The notes: generated by a model from the sequence alone, not told the origin. Positions 54,047-63,797 are shown, counted from the stretch's first letter. The stretch: 64,000 nt of DNA from Mucilaginibacter sp. SMC90 (GCF_022811725.1 NZ_CP094527.1:496001-560000), one strand, 5' to 3'. Program-made: numbers and translations.

Positions 54047-55258
54047 CTACCGAACATTAGTTACACCAGCGGACGATTTTTTGTAGTATAACAAATGCAC
54101 CACGATCACAATTACCGATAAGGTAGCTCCAATAGCACATACTCCGCTCCACTGGTAATTTTTCCAAACAAGGCTGGCGAAGAAGGTGCCTAAGGCTCCG
54201 CCTATAAAATAAGACACCATGTATACTGTATTGATACGGTTACGGGCCTCGGGGATCAATGCAAAAATGATTGACTGGTTAGAGATATGCGTGGCCTGTA
54301 CGCCCATATCAAGCAGGATAACCCCGATGATAAGCCCTATTATGCTATGGCTTGAAAAATAAAACACGATAAAGGAGATTAAAATAAGTGCCAGTGTGTA
54401 GGCCGACAGTTTATATGCGTCCATTTTATCACTTAACCTGCCCATAAAGCCAACCGCAACCGCGCCGAAAGCGCCAACCAAACCAAACATACCAGCAGCG
54501 GCACTGCCTTCATTAAACTGAGGTTCTTTTAACAGAAATACCAACGTTGTCCAAAATGCACTGAAACCTGCAAAGCACAAAGCCCCTCTGAATGCCGCCA
54601 GCCTTAATTGAGGCTGAGTTTTTACCAGGTGGATCAGCGACTTCATCAGCTTGCTATAATTGCCTCTATAATCAGGTTCAATTTCGGGCAAAAACAAAAA
54701 TATCATAAGCCAGATCAGCAACATCAGGCCGGAAGCTATATAATACATACTTCGCCAGCCAAAATGTTCGCCTATAAAACCACTTAGCGTGCGTGATAGC
54801 AGGATACCTATTAATAAACCACTCATTACAAAGCCGATTTTTTTGCCCCGCTCATGAGGCTTAGCTAAATGCGCTGCCATTGGGATCAATAATTGCGGAA
54901 TTACCGACGATACGCCTACCAAAAAGCCCGCTATCATGAGTATAGTTACCGAAGGGGCCATGGCGCTTGCAATCAATGATATGATCATGAGTACAAAATC
55001 TATTAAAATAAGCCGTTTGCGTTTAACCATGTCGGCCAGTGGTACTATAAATAATAAACCGGTAGCATATCCTATTTGGGTATAAAGCGATATTTGTTGT
55101 GCTGTTTTATCACTTATGCGGAAAGTGCGCGCCATATCGGCCAGTAAGGGTTGGTTATAATATATGTTTGCCACCACTAAACCCGTAGCTATAGTCATGA
55201 TCCATAAGGTTAGCGGGGTAAGGTGCGGGTGTTGCTTTGCAGTGTTAGTTGATGACAT
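54047..55258 (-). CDS. MFS transporter
   Basis: 403 residues with 12 predicted transmembrane helices, typical of the drug-efflux-like part of the major facilitator superfamily. The N-terminal half has NIYYNQPLLADMARTF near 31-46 and the loop LADMVKRKRLIL near 74-85, the usual D-x-x-x-R-K/R-x motif between helices 2 and 3. Substrate unknown. It lies upstream of the small-gene cluster in the same direction. Confidence 0.9.
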   Translation of the reverse strand: MSSTNTAKQHPHLTPLTLWIMTIATGLVVANIYYNQPLLADMARTFRISDKTAQQISLYTQIGYATGLLFIVPLADMVKRKRLILIDFVLMIISLIASAMAPSVTILMIAGFLVGVSSVIPQLLIPMAAHLAKPHERGKKIGFVMSGLLIGILLSRTLSGFIGEHFGWRSMYYIASGLMLLIWLMIFLFLPEIEPDYRGNYSKLMKSLIHLVKTQPQLRLAAFRGALCFAGFSAFWTTLVFLLKEPQFNEGSAAAGMFGLVGAFGAVAVGFMGRLSDKMDAYKLSAYTLALILISFIVFYFSSHSIIGLIIGVILLDMGVQATHISNQSIIFALIPEARNRINTVYMVSYFIGGALGTFFASLVWKNYQWSGVCAIGATLSVIVIVVHLLYYKKSSAGVTNVR

Positions 55259-55749
55259 ATTTTGAAGTAGCGTGTATTTGCTGTAAAAATGTTAAAGCAT
55301 CTTTAAAAAAAAGCCTTTGTAAAGTAATTTTTATTGTGCTATCGCGTTTAGGACATAAATTGATTTAGCAACATTGTTTCTTTGATAAGTTGGGAAAAGA
55401 CATTAAATAGGATGATATCGGCCTGTTTTATTGTATTTTGATTAAAAGTATGTCGTAAATTAACTTTAAATGTTATTTTGAATTTAATTTTTGATTTAAA
55501 ACTGATAAATGGTGTTAGTTTTAATTTAAAAATCATTTAAAATTAAATTTTTGTAAACTTTTAAATTGAAATTGTTGTTTTTTTATATTAAAAATGGCCT
55601 GTAATTAAAATTGACAGATGATTTTCAAAAAATTAGTAGATTTATAATGATTTATTCTTATTTTTGACAATAAGATATCGGACAGGAAAGTAATTAATAA
55701 AAGTTACAAAAAAATTACAAAATATATTTTCCGAATATCAAAACTTAGT

Positions 55750-55860
55750 GTTACTTTTACACCGTGTTAAAGATAACACAACACATAAAATAGTCTTCTC
55801 ATAATTTAGGTTTATAATTGGTTAGTAAAGGCCCCTGCCCAACAGGGGCTTTACTTTTTT
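55750..55860 (+). ncRNA. Possible small RNA ending in a strong terminator
   Basis: After the divergent MFS gene the AT-rich gap (55259-55750) holds no gene. A promoter-like tacttttac (near 55752) precedes a short stem gtgttaaagataacac (about 55765), an unstructured stretch with tttataattggttag (55811-55825), and the terminator gcccctg/caggggc with T run (55831-55860). No ORF. Candidate only, judged by layout. Confidence 0.3.
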
Positions 55861-55957
55861 ACAAGCTTTTTATAAACTCACGCGTTTTTCTCAATTTAAA
55901 AATCAAGGCCGTATATTTATACGATCTAAACCATTATTTAAGCAAACAACACTTCCT

Positions 55958-56206
55958 ATGCCATTACAAGAAAAATACTGTATCTTAAAAACAGTTAAAC
56001 GCGCGTTTTCAGGCAAAGTTGATATTACCGTCGACTTTGGAATGGAGATCAACTTCAGTAAAGAATTTGAAACAGTTGAGAAATTCACGTCTGCGGTGGA
56101 TGCATTAAATTACATGTCGGGCCAAGGATGGGAACTCGCTGATACCATCTCTTCGGGTACCGTTTTGGAATTACACCACATTATGAAAAAGCGCATCACT
56201 GAATAA
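55958..56206 (+). CDS. Small hypothetical protein, DUF4177-like
   Basis: 82 residues, no signal or membrane segment. The body reads as a small alpha/beta fold; the segment DALNYMSGQGWELADT near 48-63 resembles the N-x-x-G-x-x-G-W-E-L block of DUF4177-type proteins. Function unknown. Single gene with a terminator directly downstream. Confidence 0.65.
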   Translation: MPLQEKYCILKTVKRAFSGKVDITVDFGMEINFSKEFETVEKFTSAVDALNYMSGQGWELADTISSGTVLELHHIMKKRITE

Positions 56207-56210
56207 AAAC

Positions 56211-56245
56211 AAAAAAAGCTTAGACAGATGATCTAAGCTTTTTTT
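56211..56245. terminator. Bidirectional terminator
   Basis: A perfect 14-bp stem (56211-56224 with 56232-56245) with A7 and T7 ends serves the small gene and the convergent cobalamin operon. Confidence 0.9.
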
Positions 56246-56261
56246 GTTAATAACTTCTTAA

Positions 56262-57374
56262 TTAATGAAATACCGGTATAGCCGGGAAGTAATACCCAGA
56301 ATAACTTAAATCACCCACCTGTGTGCCGTTCAGGTCGTAAAAATAAAGGTCGTTAACACCATAATTGGTCCCAAAGCCTGATTTTACCGTGGTAACTGCC
56401 AGTTGGTTAGTTTGCGGCACGTAACCGATACCTGAGCCATATAATTCTTTGCCGGCCGGAATCGTAATAAACGGACTTGTTAATGAGGCGGCGTTGCCAT
56501 CAATATACCTGTAAATAGTAGTTGCACCACTAAAAGTACCGTTATTGGCTATGTAAACGGTATTGTTTTGAGTTGATGCCGTAATTGAACCCGGATGCCA
56601 TGCAAACCAGGTGCTGTTTGCAGTAAATGGTAAGGTAACGGTTGTTACCGCCAAAGTAGCCGGATTGATCTTGATCAGTGAAGTGCCGCCTGCTGCCCAT
56701 ACCGAACCATCAGGCGTTTTGGTAAATGCCACAACCATGCCCGATATGGTTTTGGCAACCGAATAATCGGCCACGTTTAGCACCACTACACCTTTGCTTT
56801 GCGATAACACAAAAATGTAATTTCCCGATTTGATCATGTCGCCAACGCTGCCGGTTACGCTGGTTAATTTTGTGCCGGTAGTGTAGGTAGTTAGATTAAA
56901 AGGATAGATACCACTTGCCGAGCTCAGTAAACCTTTGGTAGCATCAATACCGACAAAAGCCTGCCAGTTGTTGCTGCCAACTGCTGCAATACGTCCAAGT
57001 TCTTTAAGCGAATATGGATCGGTAACTACAACAGGGCCGCCAACTTTTGATATCAGGAACAGTTTGTTATTATATATTGTTCCGTACTCTAAAGTTGAAG
57101 TAGCCGGATCAAGTGTTTTGCCCGGGTTTTCTTTGGTGAAGATACTATCCTGCTTGGTGCTGGTGGCAAAGCTGTAAAAGCTTACGCTTCCGGTGCCGTG
57201 GCCGTACCAGCCTTCGTTAATTAAAAAGAAGCCGTTATCATACTTACCTAATGATTCGGTTTTAAGGGGTTTGTTATTACTTGAGCTTACCCCGTCTTTT
57301 TTACATGACGAAGCGACTAAAACCAGTAACGAAAATGCAATCGCACTAAGCTTCGTTGTAATTGTTTTTTTCAT
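56262..57374 (-). CDS. DUF5074/YncE-like beta-propeller lipoprotein (BtuG-like), second copy
   Basis: 370 residues with lipobox V-A-S-S-C (Cys24). The repeats of about 45 residues (GKYDNGFFLINEGWYGHG, then ITDPYSLKELG-like blades) form a beta-propeller. In Bacteroides, BtuG is a propeller lipoprotein that binds vitamin B12 tightly at the cell surface. The riboswitch upstream of this operon supports that role here. It is the last gene of the operon; the first propeller gene is at 58329. They share the opening GxxLxNEGxxxxxxxSxxF pattern. Confidence 0.82.
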   Translation of the reverse strand: MKKTITTKLSAIAFSLLVLVASSCKKDGVSSSNNKPLKTESLGKYDNGFFLINEGWYGHGTGSVSFYSFATSTKQDSIFTKENPGKTLDPATSTLEYGTIYNNKLFLISKVGGPVVVTDPYSLKELGRIAAVGSNNWQAFVGIDATKGLLSSASGIYPFNLTTYTTGTKLTSVTGSVGDMIKSGNYIFVLSQSKGVVVLNVADYSVAKTISGMVVAFTKTPDGSVWAAGGTSLIKINPATLAVTTVTLPFTANSTWFAWHPGSITASTQNNTVYIANNGTFSGATTIYRYIDGNAASLTSPFITIPAGKELYGSGIGYVPQTNQLAVTTVKSGFGTNYGVNDLYFYDLNGTQVGDLSYSGYYFPAIPVFH

Positions 57375-57412
57375 GATGATGATTTTTATAATAGTTGTTT
57401 TTGATAGCGTGT

Positions 57413-58300
57413 TTATTTAAGCAGGCTCAGATCGGCAGCGCCTGTAAATTCTGTAGACTGCTCACCTAACCAACCCATGTTGGCCAGGATGCCGGTTTGA
57501 ACCTTGATAAAATCAATTCCCTTCAGGTTTACCTTATTCCCTTTATCGTCAATAGCGCTGCTGATGTCAATCTTATCGCCGCCGCCGCTGTTATCGGCGT
57601 AGCCATAATCAAACGACGCACTGGTGATATAGGAAGGATCATCCATATTGATATTGGTTGATGGCAGCAGGCTTCCTGTTAAAGTGTAAGTGTTTGTTTT
57701 AAGGCCGATAGGGTAATAAGCCTGGGAATGGAACATATTGGTTTGCACTACGCCGGTGTTGCCTTTATTATCTTTCCATGGTACGCTGCAGGTATCGCAT
57801 GCCGGGCGGGTATAGGTAACCGAATAATTGCGGGTATAACCATCTTTATAAAAAGCACTGCCTTTGATCTCGTACCAGGTATCATCGGGCAAGCCGTTGC
57901 CATTTTTATCCTGCATTACCCAGATAACGCCCGGTTCGGCAAACTGGGCAAAGGCATTGCCATAAACAACAAAATCGGTTTTTTCGTCGGCATTTAATAC
58001 GGTATGATCAAAACCTACCACGATATAACCTCCCCAGCCGCCGAGACTTACGAGGCCCTGATCGGTTTTTAGTGTTGCTTTGGCGGCGGTAGTATCGCCC
58101 AGGCCTGTGTTGGTAAACTGCCCGGGGGCGGGGTTAAAATCAAACAATGTAGTAACATACGCATTGCTCGAAGCTGTTATCGGGCGGATTGGCGCTTCCT
58201 GCGGAGCTGTGTCGGTAACCTTATCTTTTTTGCATGATACCCAGGTAAGAGCGCATGATGCACCTAATATCACGAGTAGTTTAAGTTGTTGTTTTTTCAT
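57413..58300 (-). CDS. Cobalamin-locus surface lipoprotein
   Basis: I chose the ATG at 58300 (MKKQQLK), giving 295 residues with lipobox T-W-V-S-C (Cys23); a longer frame from 58363 adds 21 unlikely residues. The body is beta-rich. A calcium-loop-like DKNGNGLPDD near residue 130 and a pair C-D-T-C near 167-170 are visible. Proteins of this kind sit between propellers and TonB receptors in B12 loci; they are annotated as cell-surface proteins without proven function. Co-transcribed with the B12 genes, so a role in cobalamin capture is likely. Confidence 0.72.
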   Translation of the reverse strand: MKKQQLKLLVILGASCALTWVSCKKDKVTDTAPQEAPIRPITASSNAYVTTLFDFNPAPGQFTNTGLGDTTAAKATLKTDQGLVSLGGWGGYIVVGFDHTVLNADEKTDFVVYGNAFAQFAEPGVIWVMQDKNGNGLPDDTWYEIKGSAFYKDGYTRNYSVTYTRPACDTCSVPWKDNKGNTGVVQTNMFHSQAYYPIGLKTNTYTLTGSLLPSTNINMDDPSYITSASFDYGYADNSGGGDKIDISSAIDDKGNKVNLKGIDFIKVQTGILANMGWLGEQSTEFTGAADLSLLK

Positions 58301-58328
58301 AAAGTTTGTATTTAAAAAATGAATTGAA

Positions 58329-59471
58329 TTAATAAACAAAGGCCATATGTGCGGGGATATCACCGGCTTGTACCTGCCATTTCATGACACCGTTTTTGTC
58401 GAAGCAGTAAAGCGTACCCGAAGCCACGTAATTACCTGCATCGGTAACAAAAACATCTTTGGTAATCGGATTAACAGCTATGCCGTAAGGCACTACTATC
58501 TTTTTATCGGTGCCATCGGTAATAAATTTGCTGCTCAGTATGGTTTCATCCTTTACATTGAGCATGGTATAGCTGATTGTGTTTTTTTGTTCCGGATAGC
58601 TCCATTCTGTGCTGTATATGTAAGCTGTATCATCATCTATCCAAAGATTGCTGGCGGCTATGTCAAATGTTTTTTTAACCGCGTCTGTTTTGGTATCGAT
58701 AACAAAGAGTTTGGACGGAATGGTATAATAATCACCGCGGGAGGTAACATAGATATCACCGTATTTGTCGGCCTTTAACCTGTCGAGATTAATAGCCACA
58801 TCAATTCGCTTGGTTTCGGTAAACGAAGCCAAATCAATTACCGAAACGGTGCGCTCATAGTCGGGCGGGCTATAGCCACCGGAGTTGGCTATATACAGTT
58901 TTTCGCCAACAATGGCCATTTCCTCCGGCTGGCGGCCAACAGTAACCTTGCGTTCAATCTGTAAGCTTGTGGTGTCAATTTCGGCTACTATACCGTTGGG
59001 CGCTTTAGGATCGCCAACTTTACCGAGATAAGCGCTTACATAGGCTTTATTTTTATGGAAGGTTACGTAGCGGCAATTGGTAATATCTATCTGGGCTAAT
59101 TTCCTGGCTGTTTTTACGTCCAGCACCTCAACTTTATTAGAGATGTTAACCACCACATACATTTTTGAACCGTAAATGCCTATGTCATTACCCACATCGC
59201 CCAGGCCTTTGGTAACGGAGGGGTTGGCCTCGTTATAAATATTACGCTCATAAACACCTGTACGGAAGTTTACAAAATCGAGAGAGGCCTTGTTCATGTT
59301 CATATTCCCCTCGTTGAGCAGATAGAGGCCTTTAACGATGCTCGACGGATCGGGCGTAAAAATGGTTTCAACCTGTTCGGGTATTACCTGCGGTGCCTTT
59401 CGGCATGATGCCACAAGCAATACCATAAACAGGGCAACGGGTAGATATAGGGCTATTTTTGATGTTTTCAT
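58329..59471 (-). CDS. DUF5074/YncE-like beta-propeller lipoprotein (BtuG-like), first copy
   Basis: 380 residues with lipobox V-A-S-C (Cys23 region, VASCRKAP). Beta-propeller blades include GLYLLNEGNMNMNKASLDF near 49 and VGRQPEEMAIVGEKLYIANSGG near 178. It lies two bases after the TonB receptor gene, which is the standard place for BtuG, and is under the same riboswitch. Most likely the main surface B12-binding protein. Confidence 0.85.
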   Translation of the reverse strand: MKTSKIALYLPVALFMVLLVASCRKAPQVIPEQVETIFTPDPSSIVKGLYLLNEGNMNMNKASLDFVNFRTGVYERNIYNEANPSVTKGLGDVGNDIGIYGSKMYVVVNISNKVEVLDVKTARKLAQIDITNCRYVTFHKNKAYVSAYLGKVGDPKAPNGIVAEIDTTSLQIERKVTVGRQPEEMAIVGEKLYIANSGGYSPPDYERTVSVIDLASFTETKRIDVAINLDRLKADKYGDIYVTSRGDYYTIPSKLFVIDTKTDAVKKTFDIAASNLWIDDDTAYIYSTEWSYPEQKNTISYTMLNVKDETILSSKFITDGTDKKIVVPYGIAVNPITKDVFVTDAGNYVASGTLYCFDKNGVMKWQVQAGDIPAHMAFVY

Positions 59472-59473
59472 GG

Positions 59474-61558
59474 TTAGATGTTATAGCTTAGTTTGAGGCG
59501 ATAAAAACGCCGGGGCATCGGAAAGTTGGAGATGATCTCCCTGTCCTGGTTCAGAAGATTATTTACTTCGATGGTGAGCTTGGTTTTGCGCCTGTATATT
59601 TTGGTGAGATAGCTTGCTGAAAGATCATGCGTATACCATGGTTCAACCGTATTATAACCGTGATTGGTATCGTTGCTTAATTCGTTATAACGAAGCCCTG
59701 TGTATATGTAACTGTAATTGAATTGAAACCTGCGGTAATCGGCCCCTAACGTAAACGAGCCGCTATGCATAGGCACGTAGGGGATATTATAGCGGTAGGT
59801 TATGCCTCCATCTTTGTAAAAAGCCTGCTGATAGGTATAATTGACCCCGGCGGTGATATATGTATCACCGGCTACATTCCAGCCCGATTGTATGTTGACT
59901 TCGGCCCCTTTTATATGAACATCGCCCACATTATACATCACCCACCTGAATAAATTGAGCCCCGGAATAGCCACAATTTTATCATTTACCTGGTTGTAGT
60001 AAACATCGGCCTGTACCGAGAACGACTGGAATAACTGATTTTTAAACTGATGGTTATAGGTAACCCCAATATCATACTGGCTGGCATACTCAGGTTTAAG
60101 CTGGGTGTTCCCTATCAGTGTATAATACAGGTCATTGAAGGTTGGCAATCTGAAGATGTTTTTATAAAACGCACGCAGCATCAGGTCGTTATTATCCAGC
60201 AGATACCATCCCGCTGTTACGGTTGGGGTATAAGCGGTTTTACGCCCGGCCCCGGTATATTCATGTACTTTATCATTAACAAAAGTGCCCAACAGCGATG
60301 CCTGAAGATCAAGCCTGCCCAGCCTGAGTTGTGAAGCCAGCGAAACCAGTTCGGTAAAGCGTGTTGGGTATGGGAAGCGGTACAAATTGGCGTCGAGATC
60401 GTTTACCTGAAAATCGGCTGCAATTGCAATATTCCAAACCGGTAAAATGCGGTACCGATTGGCTATGGAAGTGTACAATTCATGCTGGTAAAAGCGATTG
60501 TCAAGGAAGCCCGCAGTGGTTACAAATTCCGGATCAAGATATCGTTCATAATTGTCACTGTACTTAGCAATTGCTTTAAAGCTATAACGGTTGCGCGTAT
60601 TGCTTTCATAATTAGCCTGGATAAACTGGTCGCGGTCCCACTGCCGCTGCGAATAGTTGAATTTGTTGGCAACGATAGCTCCCGGCAAACCACGGTTTGA
60701 ATTGTAGCTATAGGCCTTAACAGCCCATGAAGCACTATCAGGAGTGGTGCCTCTAAGTCCGGCTTCTAACCGGTAAGCTTCAATATCGCCATTGTTTCGC
60801 ACTGCAGTTGTGTCATAAACCCCATTGGTGTACCTGAATTTATAGCGTCCGTTCGACTGGATATATTCTGCACTAATGGTACTGCTTATAGTTTTACTCA
60901 GCTTCTGTTGCCAAAGCAGGGAGGGGTTCACCAGGCCCATTGATCCTGTTTTATAGTTAAGCCGGATATGTGTATGCTCACCCGGCTCAAACCTTGGCTT
61001 AGCCGATTGCAGATATATGGCGCTTGCCGCCGAAAATGCCTTGGCCGGTTGGAAGATATCGCTTTGCTGTCCGTTAAAAAGAGCTATTTCGTCAATGTTA
61101 TCCAGCGAAAAACGACCGAGATCAACCTGTCCGTTTTGAGCGTTACTCAGTTGTACACCGTCGTAAAACACGGCTACGTGATTGGTGCCCAAACTGCGCA
61201 CATTGATTGTTTTTAGACCTCCCACTCCTCCATAATCCTTCAATTGTACACCAGTAAAAAAGCGCATGGCATCGGCCACAGAAAAACTATTAAGGCGCTG
61301 TAATTGCTCGCCTTTCAATACCTGAACAGGCGTAGGCGAGGTATTGCGGATATCAGTTTTGAAAGCACGGATCTCCACTTGTTTAAGGTGATTGATCTTA
61401 TCCGAATCAGTTTGAGCTGTATCTTTTTTTTGAACCGCGGCTTGCGCCGAAACCTTAAGGCAACTGCAAGCAATTGCTATCCCGAAGGAAACAAACCATA
61501 GTAAACCCTTAATACAGCCATTACGCGTTGCGAACGTGTGGCGCACAGTTAATTTCAT
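59474..61558 (-). CDS. TonB-dependent outer-membrane receptor, BtuB-like
   Basis: 694 residues with an N-terminal signal region (about 15-38, ending VSAQ). The plug domain has VQVLKGEQLQRLNSFSVADAM near 75-95 and FYDGVQLSNAQNG near 131-143; the rest is a 22-strand barrel with the terminal aromatic residue pattern (RLKLSYNI). Together with the cobalamin riboswitch 110 bases upstream and the BtuG-like lipoprotein genes, it is predicted to import vitamin B12 with TonB energy. No BtuCDF genes are in the window. Confidence 0.88.
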   Translation of the reverse strand: MKLTVRHTFATRNGCIKGLLWFVSFGIAIACSCLKVSAQAAVQKKDTAQTDSDKINHLKQVEIRAFKTDIRNTSPTPVQVLKGEQLQRLNSFSVADAMRFFTGVQLKDYGGVGGLKTINVRSLGTNHVAVFYDGVQLSNAQNGQVDLGRFSLDNIDEIALFNGQQSDIFQPAKAFSAASAIYLQSAKPRFEPGEHTHIRLNYKTGSMGLVNPSLLWQQKLSKTISSTISAEYIQSNGRYKFRYTNGVYDTTAVRNNGDIEAYRLEAGLRGTTPDSASWAVKAYSYNSNRGLPGAIVANKFNYSQRQWDRDQFIQANYESNTRNRYSFKAIAKYSDNYERYLDPEFVTTAGFLDNRFYQHELYTSIANRYRILPVWNIAIAADFQVNDLDANLYRFPYPTRFTELVSLASQLRLGRLDLQASLLGTFVNDKVHEYTGAGRKTAYTPTVTAGWYLLDNNDLMLRAFYKNIFRLPTFNDLYYTLIGNTQLKPEYASQYDIGVTYNHQFKNQLFQSFSVQADVYYNQVNDKIVAIPGLNLFRWVMYNVGDVHIKGAEVNIQSGWNVAGDTYITAGVNYTYQQAFYKDGGITYRYNIPYVPMHSGSFTLGADYRRFQFNYSYIYTGLRYNELSNDTNHGYNTVEPWYTHDLSASYLTKIYRRKTKLTIEVNNLLNQDREIISNFPMPRRFYRLKLSYNI

Positions 61559-61669
61559 GAGTGTTGTGGGTTAAAAAACCTCACAGCAAACAGAACGACG
61601 AATTACAAAAAATGAAATACACGAAAGGTATCCTCATTCCAGCTTCAATCCCCGAAAGCTATGAATTAA

Positions 61670-61856
61670 TAAGTGCTATGGCAGGTCTTCTGACTTACTC
61701 CCCCCGGCCCTGTCTTCCCATTCCGGCAGTACCGGAACAGTGACAATAAGAATGGGCTTTGGTGTTATGGAGCTTACAGCTGCGGGACAGTCCCGGATTT
61801 ACACCGGGTTCCCTTTTAATCGCGGGCGTTAATTATCCGCGAACCAAAAGCAGGGC
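61670..61856 (-). ncRNA. Cobalamin (B12) riboswitch
   Basis: On the minus strand the B12 box aagtcagaagacctgcc (61680-61696) is an excellent match to the family consensus. Upstream on the same strand are gggaacccggtg, aaatccgggac, and tcccgcagctgtaa (about 61760-61818), which match the conserved core of cobalamin riboswitches in order. It controls the BtuB-like operon, which should be switched off when B12 is sufficient. The boundaries are approximate. Confidence 0.95.
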
Positions 61857-61888
61857 AAAGGTATATATTAAAAGTTAAATTAAGCAAG
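61856..61888 (-). promoter_or_regulatory. Promoter of the riboswitch operon
   Basis: Minus strand: cttg, about 21 bases, tacctttg (61856-61863). Transcription would start just before the riboswitch core. Confidence 0.65.
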
Positions 61889-61994
61889 CGGCGGTTTGTA
61901 AAACAGGATATTATACCGCTGATGAGGTATTGAAAGAGGGATAAGAAAGATGATCTGTTATTGCCGGGCGCAATAACAGATCATAAACGGAATA

Positions 61995-63197
61995 TTATTT
62001 ACCTATCCGGTAAAGGTTACCATTGTCGGTTACGCCATATAAGGCACCATCTTTTCCGGTAACAAGCGAGCGCCAGCGTTCGTTTTTATCTTTAAGCAAA
62101 CGCTCTTCAGCCACCACTTTATCGTTTTTGATCACCAGCCTTGCAATATGCGAACCACCGAGTGCGCCAACAAATAAATTGTTTTTCCACTCCGGGATCA
62201 GGTTGCCGGTGTAAAATGTGATACCGCATGGCGATATGCTCGGGTCCCAATAGTATATTGGTTGGGTAACCCCTTCTTTTTGTTGTACACCGTCGCCAAC
62301 TTTTTTGCCGCTATATTCAATACCATAAGTAACTACCGGCCAGCCGTAATTTTTACCTGCGCGGATGATATTAATCTCATCGCCGCCCCGGGGGCCAAAT
62401 TCGGCTTCCCATAATTCGCCGGTTACGGGGTTCATAGTCATACCCTCGGGGTTTCTTAAGCCATAAGCATAAATTTCTGGCAATACGCCGCTTTTACCGG
62501 CAAAGGGGCCTCCGGGAACAGGTTTTCCGTCACGCGTAATATGAACAACCTTACCTACCGCAGCTCCGAGGTCTTGCGCTTTCATGCGAATATCGTCGGC
62601 TCCATGCTCGCCGGTACTTACAAAAAGGTTGCCTTGTTTATCAAACACCACGCGTGATCCGAACTGTAAATGCCCGTTATAAGCCGGTTGGGCATGATAA
62701 ATCACCTGTACGTTTTCAAGTTTGCTGTCATCGGCAGATAGTTTTCCCTTTGCTACAGCAAGCTGGAAGCCGCCTTCTACCTGTTCAGAATAAGTCCAGA
62801 ACAAGGTGCGGTTTTTTGGAAACGACGAATCGAAGTTAACATCAAGCAAGCCGCCCTGGCCACCAACGGCAATTGCAGGCAGGCCTTCGATGTTTTTATC
62901 AAAACTGCCGTCGGCTTTTAATATACGCATGGTGCCGCCTTTTTCGGTGATCAGGAAGCGCCCATCCGGAAGGCAACGTAAAGCCCATGGCGATTTTAAC
63001 TGGTGATTGATCACGGTAACATTCAGTTTGGTTTTGGTCTGAATGCCGCCTATGCGGGTTTGTCCTGTAAGTGCGGGCTTATAATCGCTGTTAGGTTTCT
63101 GCGTTTCAACAGGCGGCAACGTCTGGGCTTTAACCTGAAGCACGAAAACGCCAGCGCACAATGCAGACATTAAAATAGATTTATTGTTTATTGGCAT
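61995..63197 (-). CDS. PQQ-dependent sugar dehydrogenase-like protein
   Basis: 400 residues with signal peptide ending near residue 24 (VKAQ). A six-bladed beta-propeller of the soluble glucose/aldose sugar dehydrogenase family (GSDH): LKSPWALRCLPDGRFLITEKGG near 68-89, VSTGEHGADDIRMKAQDLGAAVGKV near 195-218, and YAYGLRNPEGMTMNPVTGELWEAEFGPRGGDEIN near 248-280. Such enzymes oxidise sugars with PQQ and Ca2+ in the periplasm. The organism may need external PQQ, since no pqq genes are visible. A TATCTTTG box lies at 63231-63238 on the minus strand. Confidence 0.9.
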   Translation of the reverse strand: MPINNKSILMSALCAGVFVLQVKAQTLPPVETQKPNSDYKPALTGQTRIGGIQTKTKLNVTVINHQLKSPWALRCLPDGRFLITEKGGTMRILKADGSFDKNIEGLPAIAVGGQGGLLDVNFDSSFPKNRTLFWTYSEQVEGGFQLAVAKGKLSADDSKLENVQVIYHAQPAYNGHLQFGSRVVFDKQGNLFVSTGEHGADDIRMKAQDLGAAVGKVVHITRDGKPVPGGPFAGKSGVLPEIYAYGLRNPEGMTMNPVTGELWEAEFGPRGGDEINIIRAGKNYGWPVVTYGIEYSGKKVGDGVQQKEGVTQPIYYWDPSISPCGITFYTGNLIPEWKNNLFVGALGGSHIARLVIKNDKVVAEERLLKDKNERWRSLVTGKDGALYGVTDNGNLYRIGK

Positions 63198-63230
63198 GAT
63201 GATTAAATGTTAACTATACATTTGTTGAAT

Positions 63231-63238
63231 CAAAGATA
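63231..63238 (-). promoter_or_regulatory. Probable -7 box for the sugar dehydrogenase gene
   Basis: tatctttg on the minus strand, 34 bases before the start codon. No clear -33 element. Confidence 0.45.
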
Positions 63239-63429
63239 AATAACAAAATACCATGAGCCGCAGTTTTTGTGTCTATCTTTTGTTACATGGATAAAAACTC
63301 CGCTGTTTAATCAAGACTACGGGATAGGGCGTTAAAAAAATAGTTAACACTATGTTAAATGTAACTGATTAAAAAAATCAAATTATATTTTAGAAATGTA
63401 CAACTTATACTATATTTGCCACCCATTAC

Positions 63430-63503
<74 letters not shown>

Positions 63504-63511
63504 CTTATTAT

Positions 63512-63542
63512 AAAGCGTTTACGTCTCGTAAATGCTTTTTTT
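63512..63542 (+). terminator. Terminator after tRNA-Ala
   Basis: aaagcgtttacg pairs with cgtaaatgcttt (loop tct, one G-T pair) and is followed by T residues. Confidence 0.85.
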
Positions 63543-63662
63543 ATGCATTATCGGGCCGTTTTTGAACTGAATTTGAGAATCTTCTTTCCTTAAAATCCAT
63601 GTCACTTTCTTTATTTAAATTGCTTAAATACAAACATATTGCAAATATTTATAATGAAAAAT

Positions 63663-63677
63663 CATGCAAGAGGTCAT
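63663..63677. other. 15-bp partial duplicate of tRNA-Ala, possible attachment-site remnant
   Basis: catgcaagaggtcat is identical to 63466-63480 in the tRNA (3' anticodon stem and variable loop). It starts 197 bases after the original. This is the form left by integration or excision of an element at a tRNA gene; no integrase is in view. Confidence 0.5.
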
Positions 63678-63758
63678 TTAGAATTTAAAAAAATCTTGAA
63701 ATTTTAGCGATTGATAAACTGAGGTAAAACAGATGCGAGATTTCAGTTTTTAACTTAT

Positions 63759-63797
63759 GCGGAGAATAAACAAATTATATTCCGCAAAATTGCGGAG
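63759..63797. promoter_or_regulatory. Overlapping inverted repeats upstream of the fic gene
   Basis: gcggaga (63759-63765), attccgc, and tccgcaaaattgcgga (63781-63796) give two alternative pairings of the same ccgc/gcgg words. It lies 37 bases before the fic start and may be an operator or an RNA switch between two stems. Confidence 0.45.

Noticed and set aside
63660..63680. A second, truncated tRNA gene
   Set aside because: Only 15 bases match; no acceptor, D or T arm is present.
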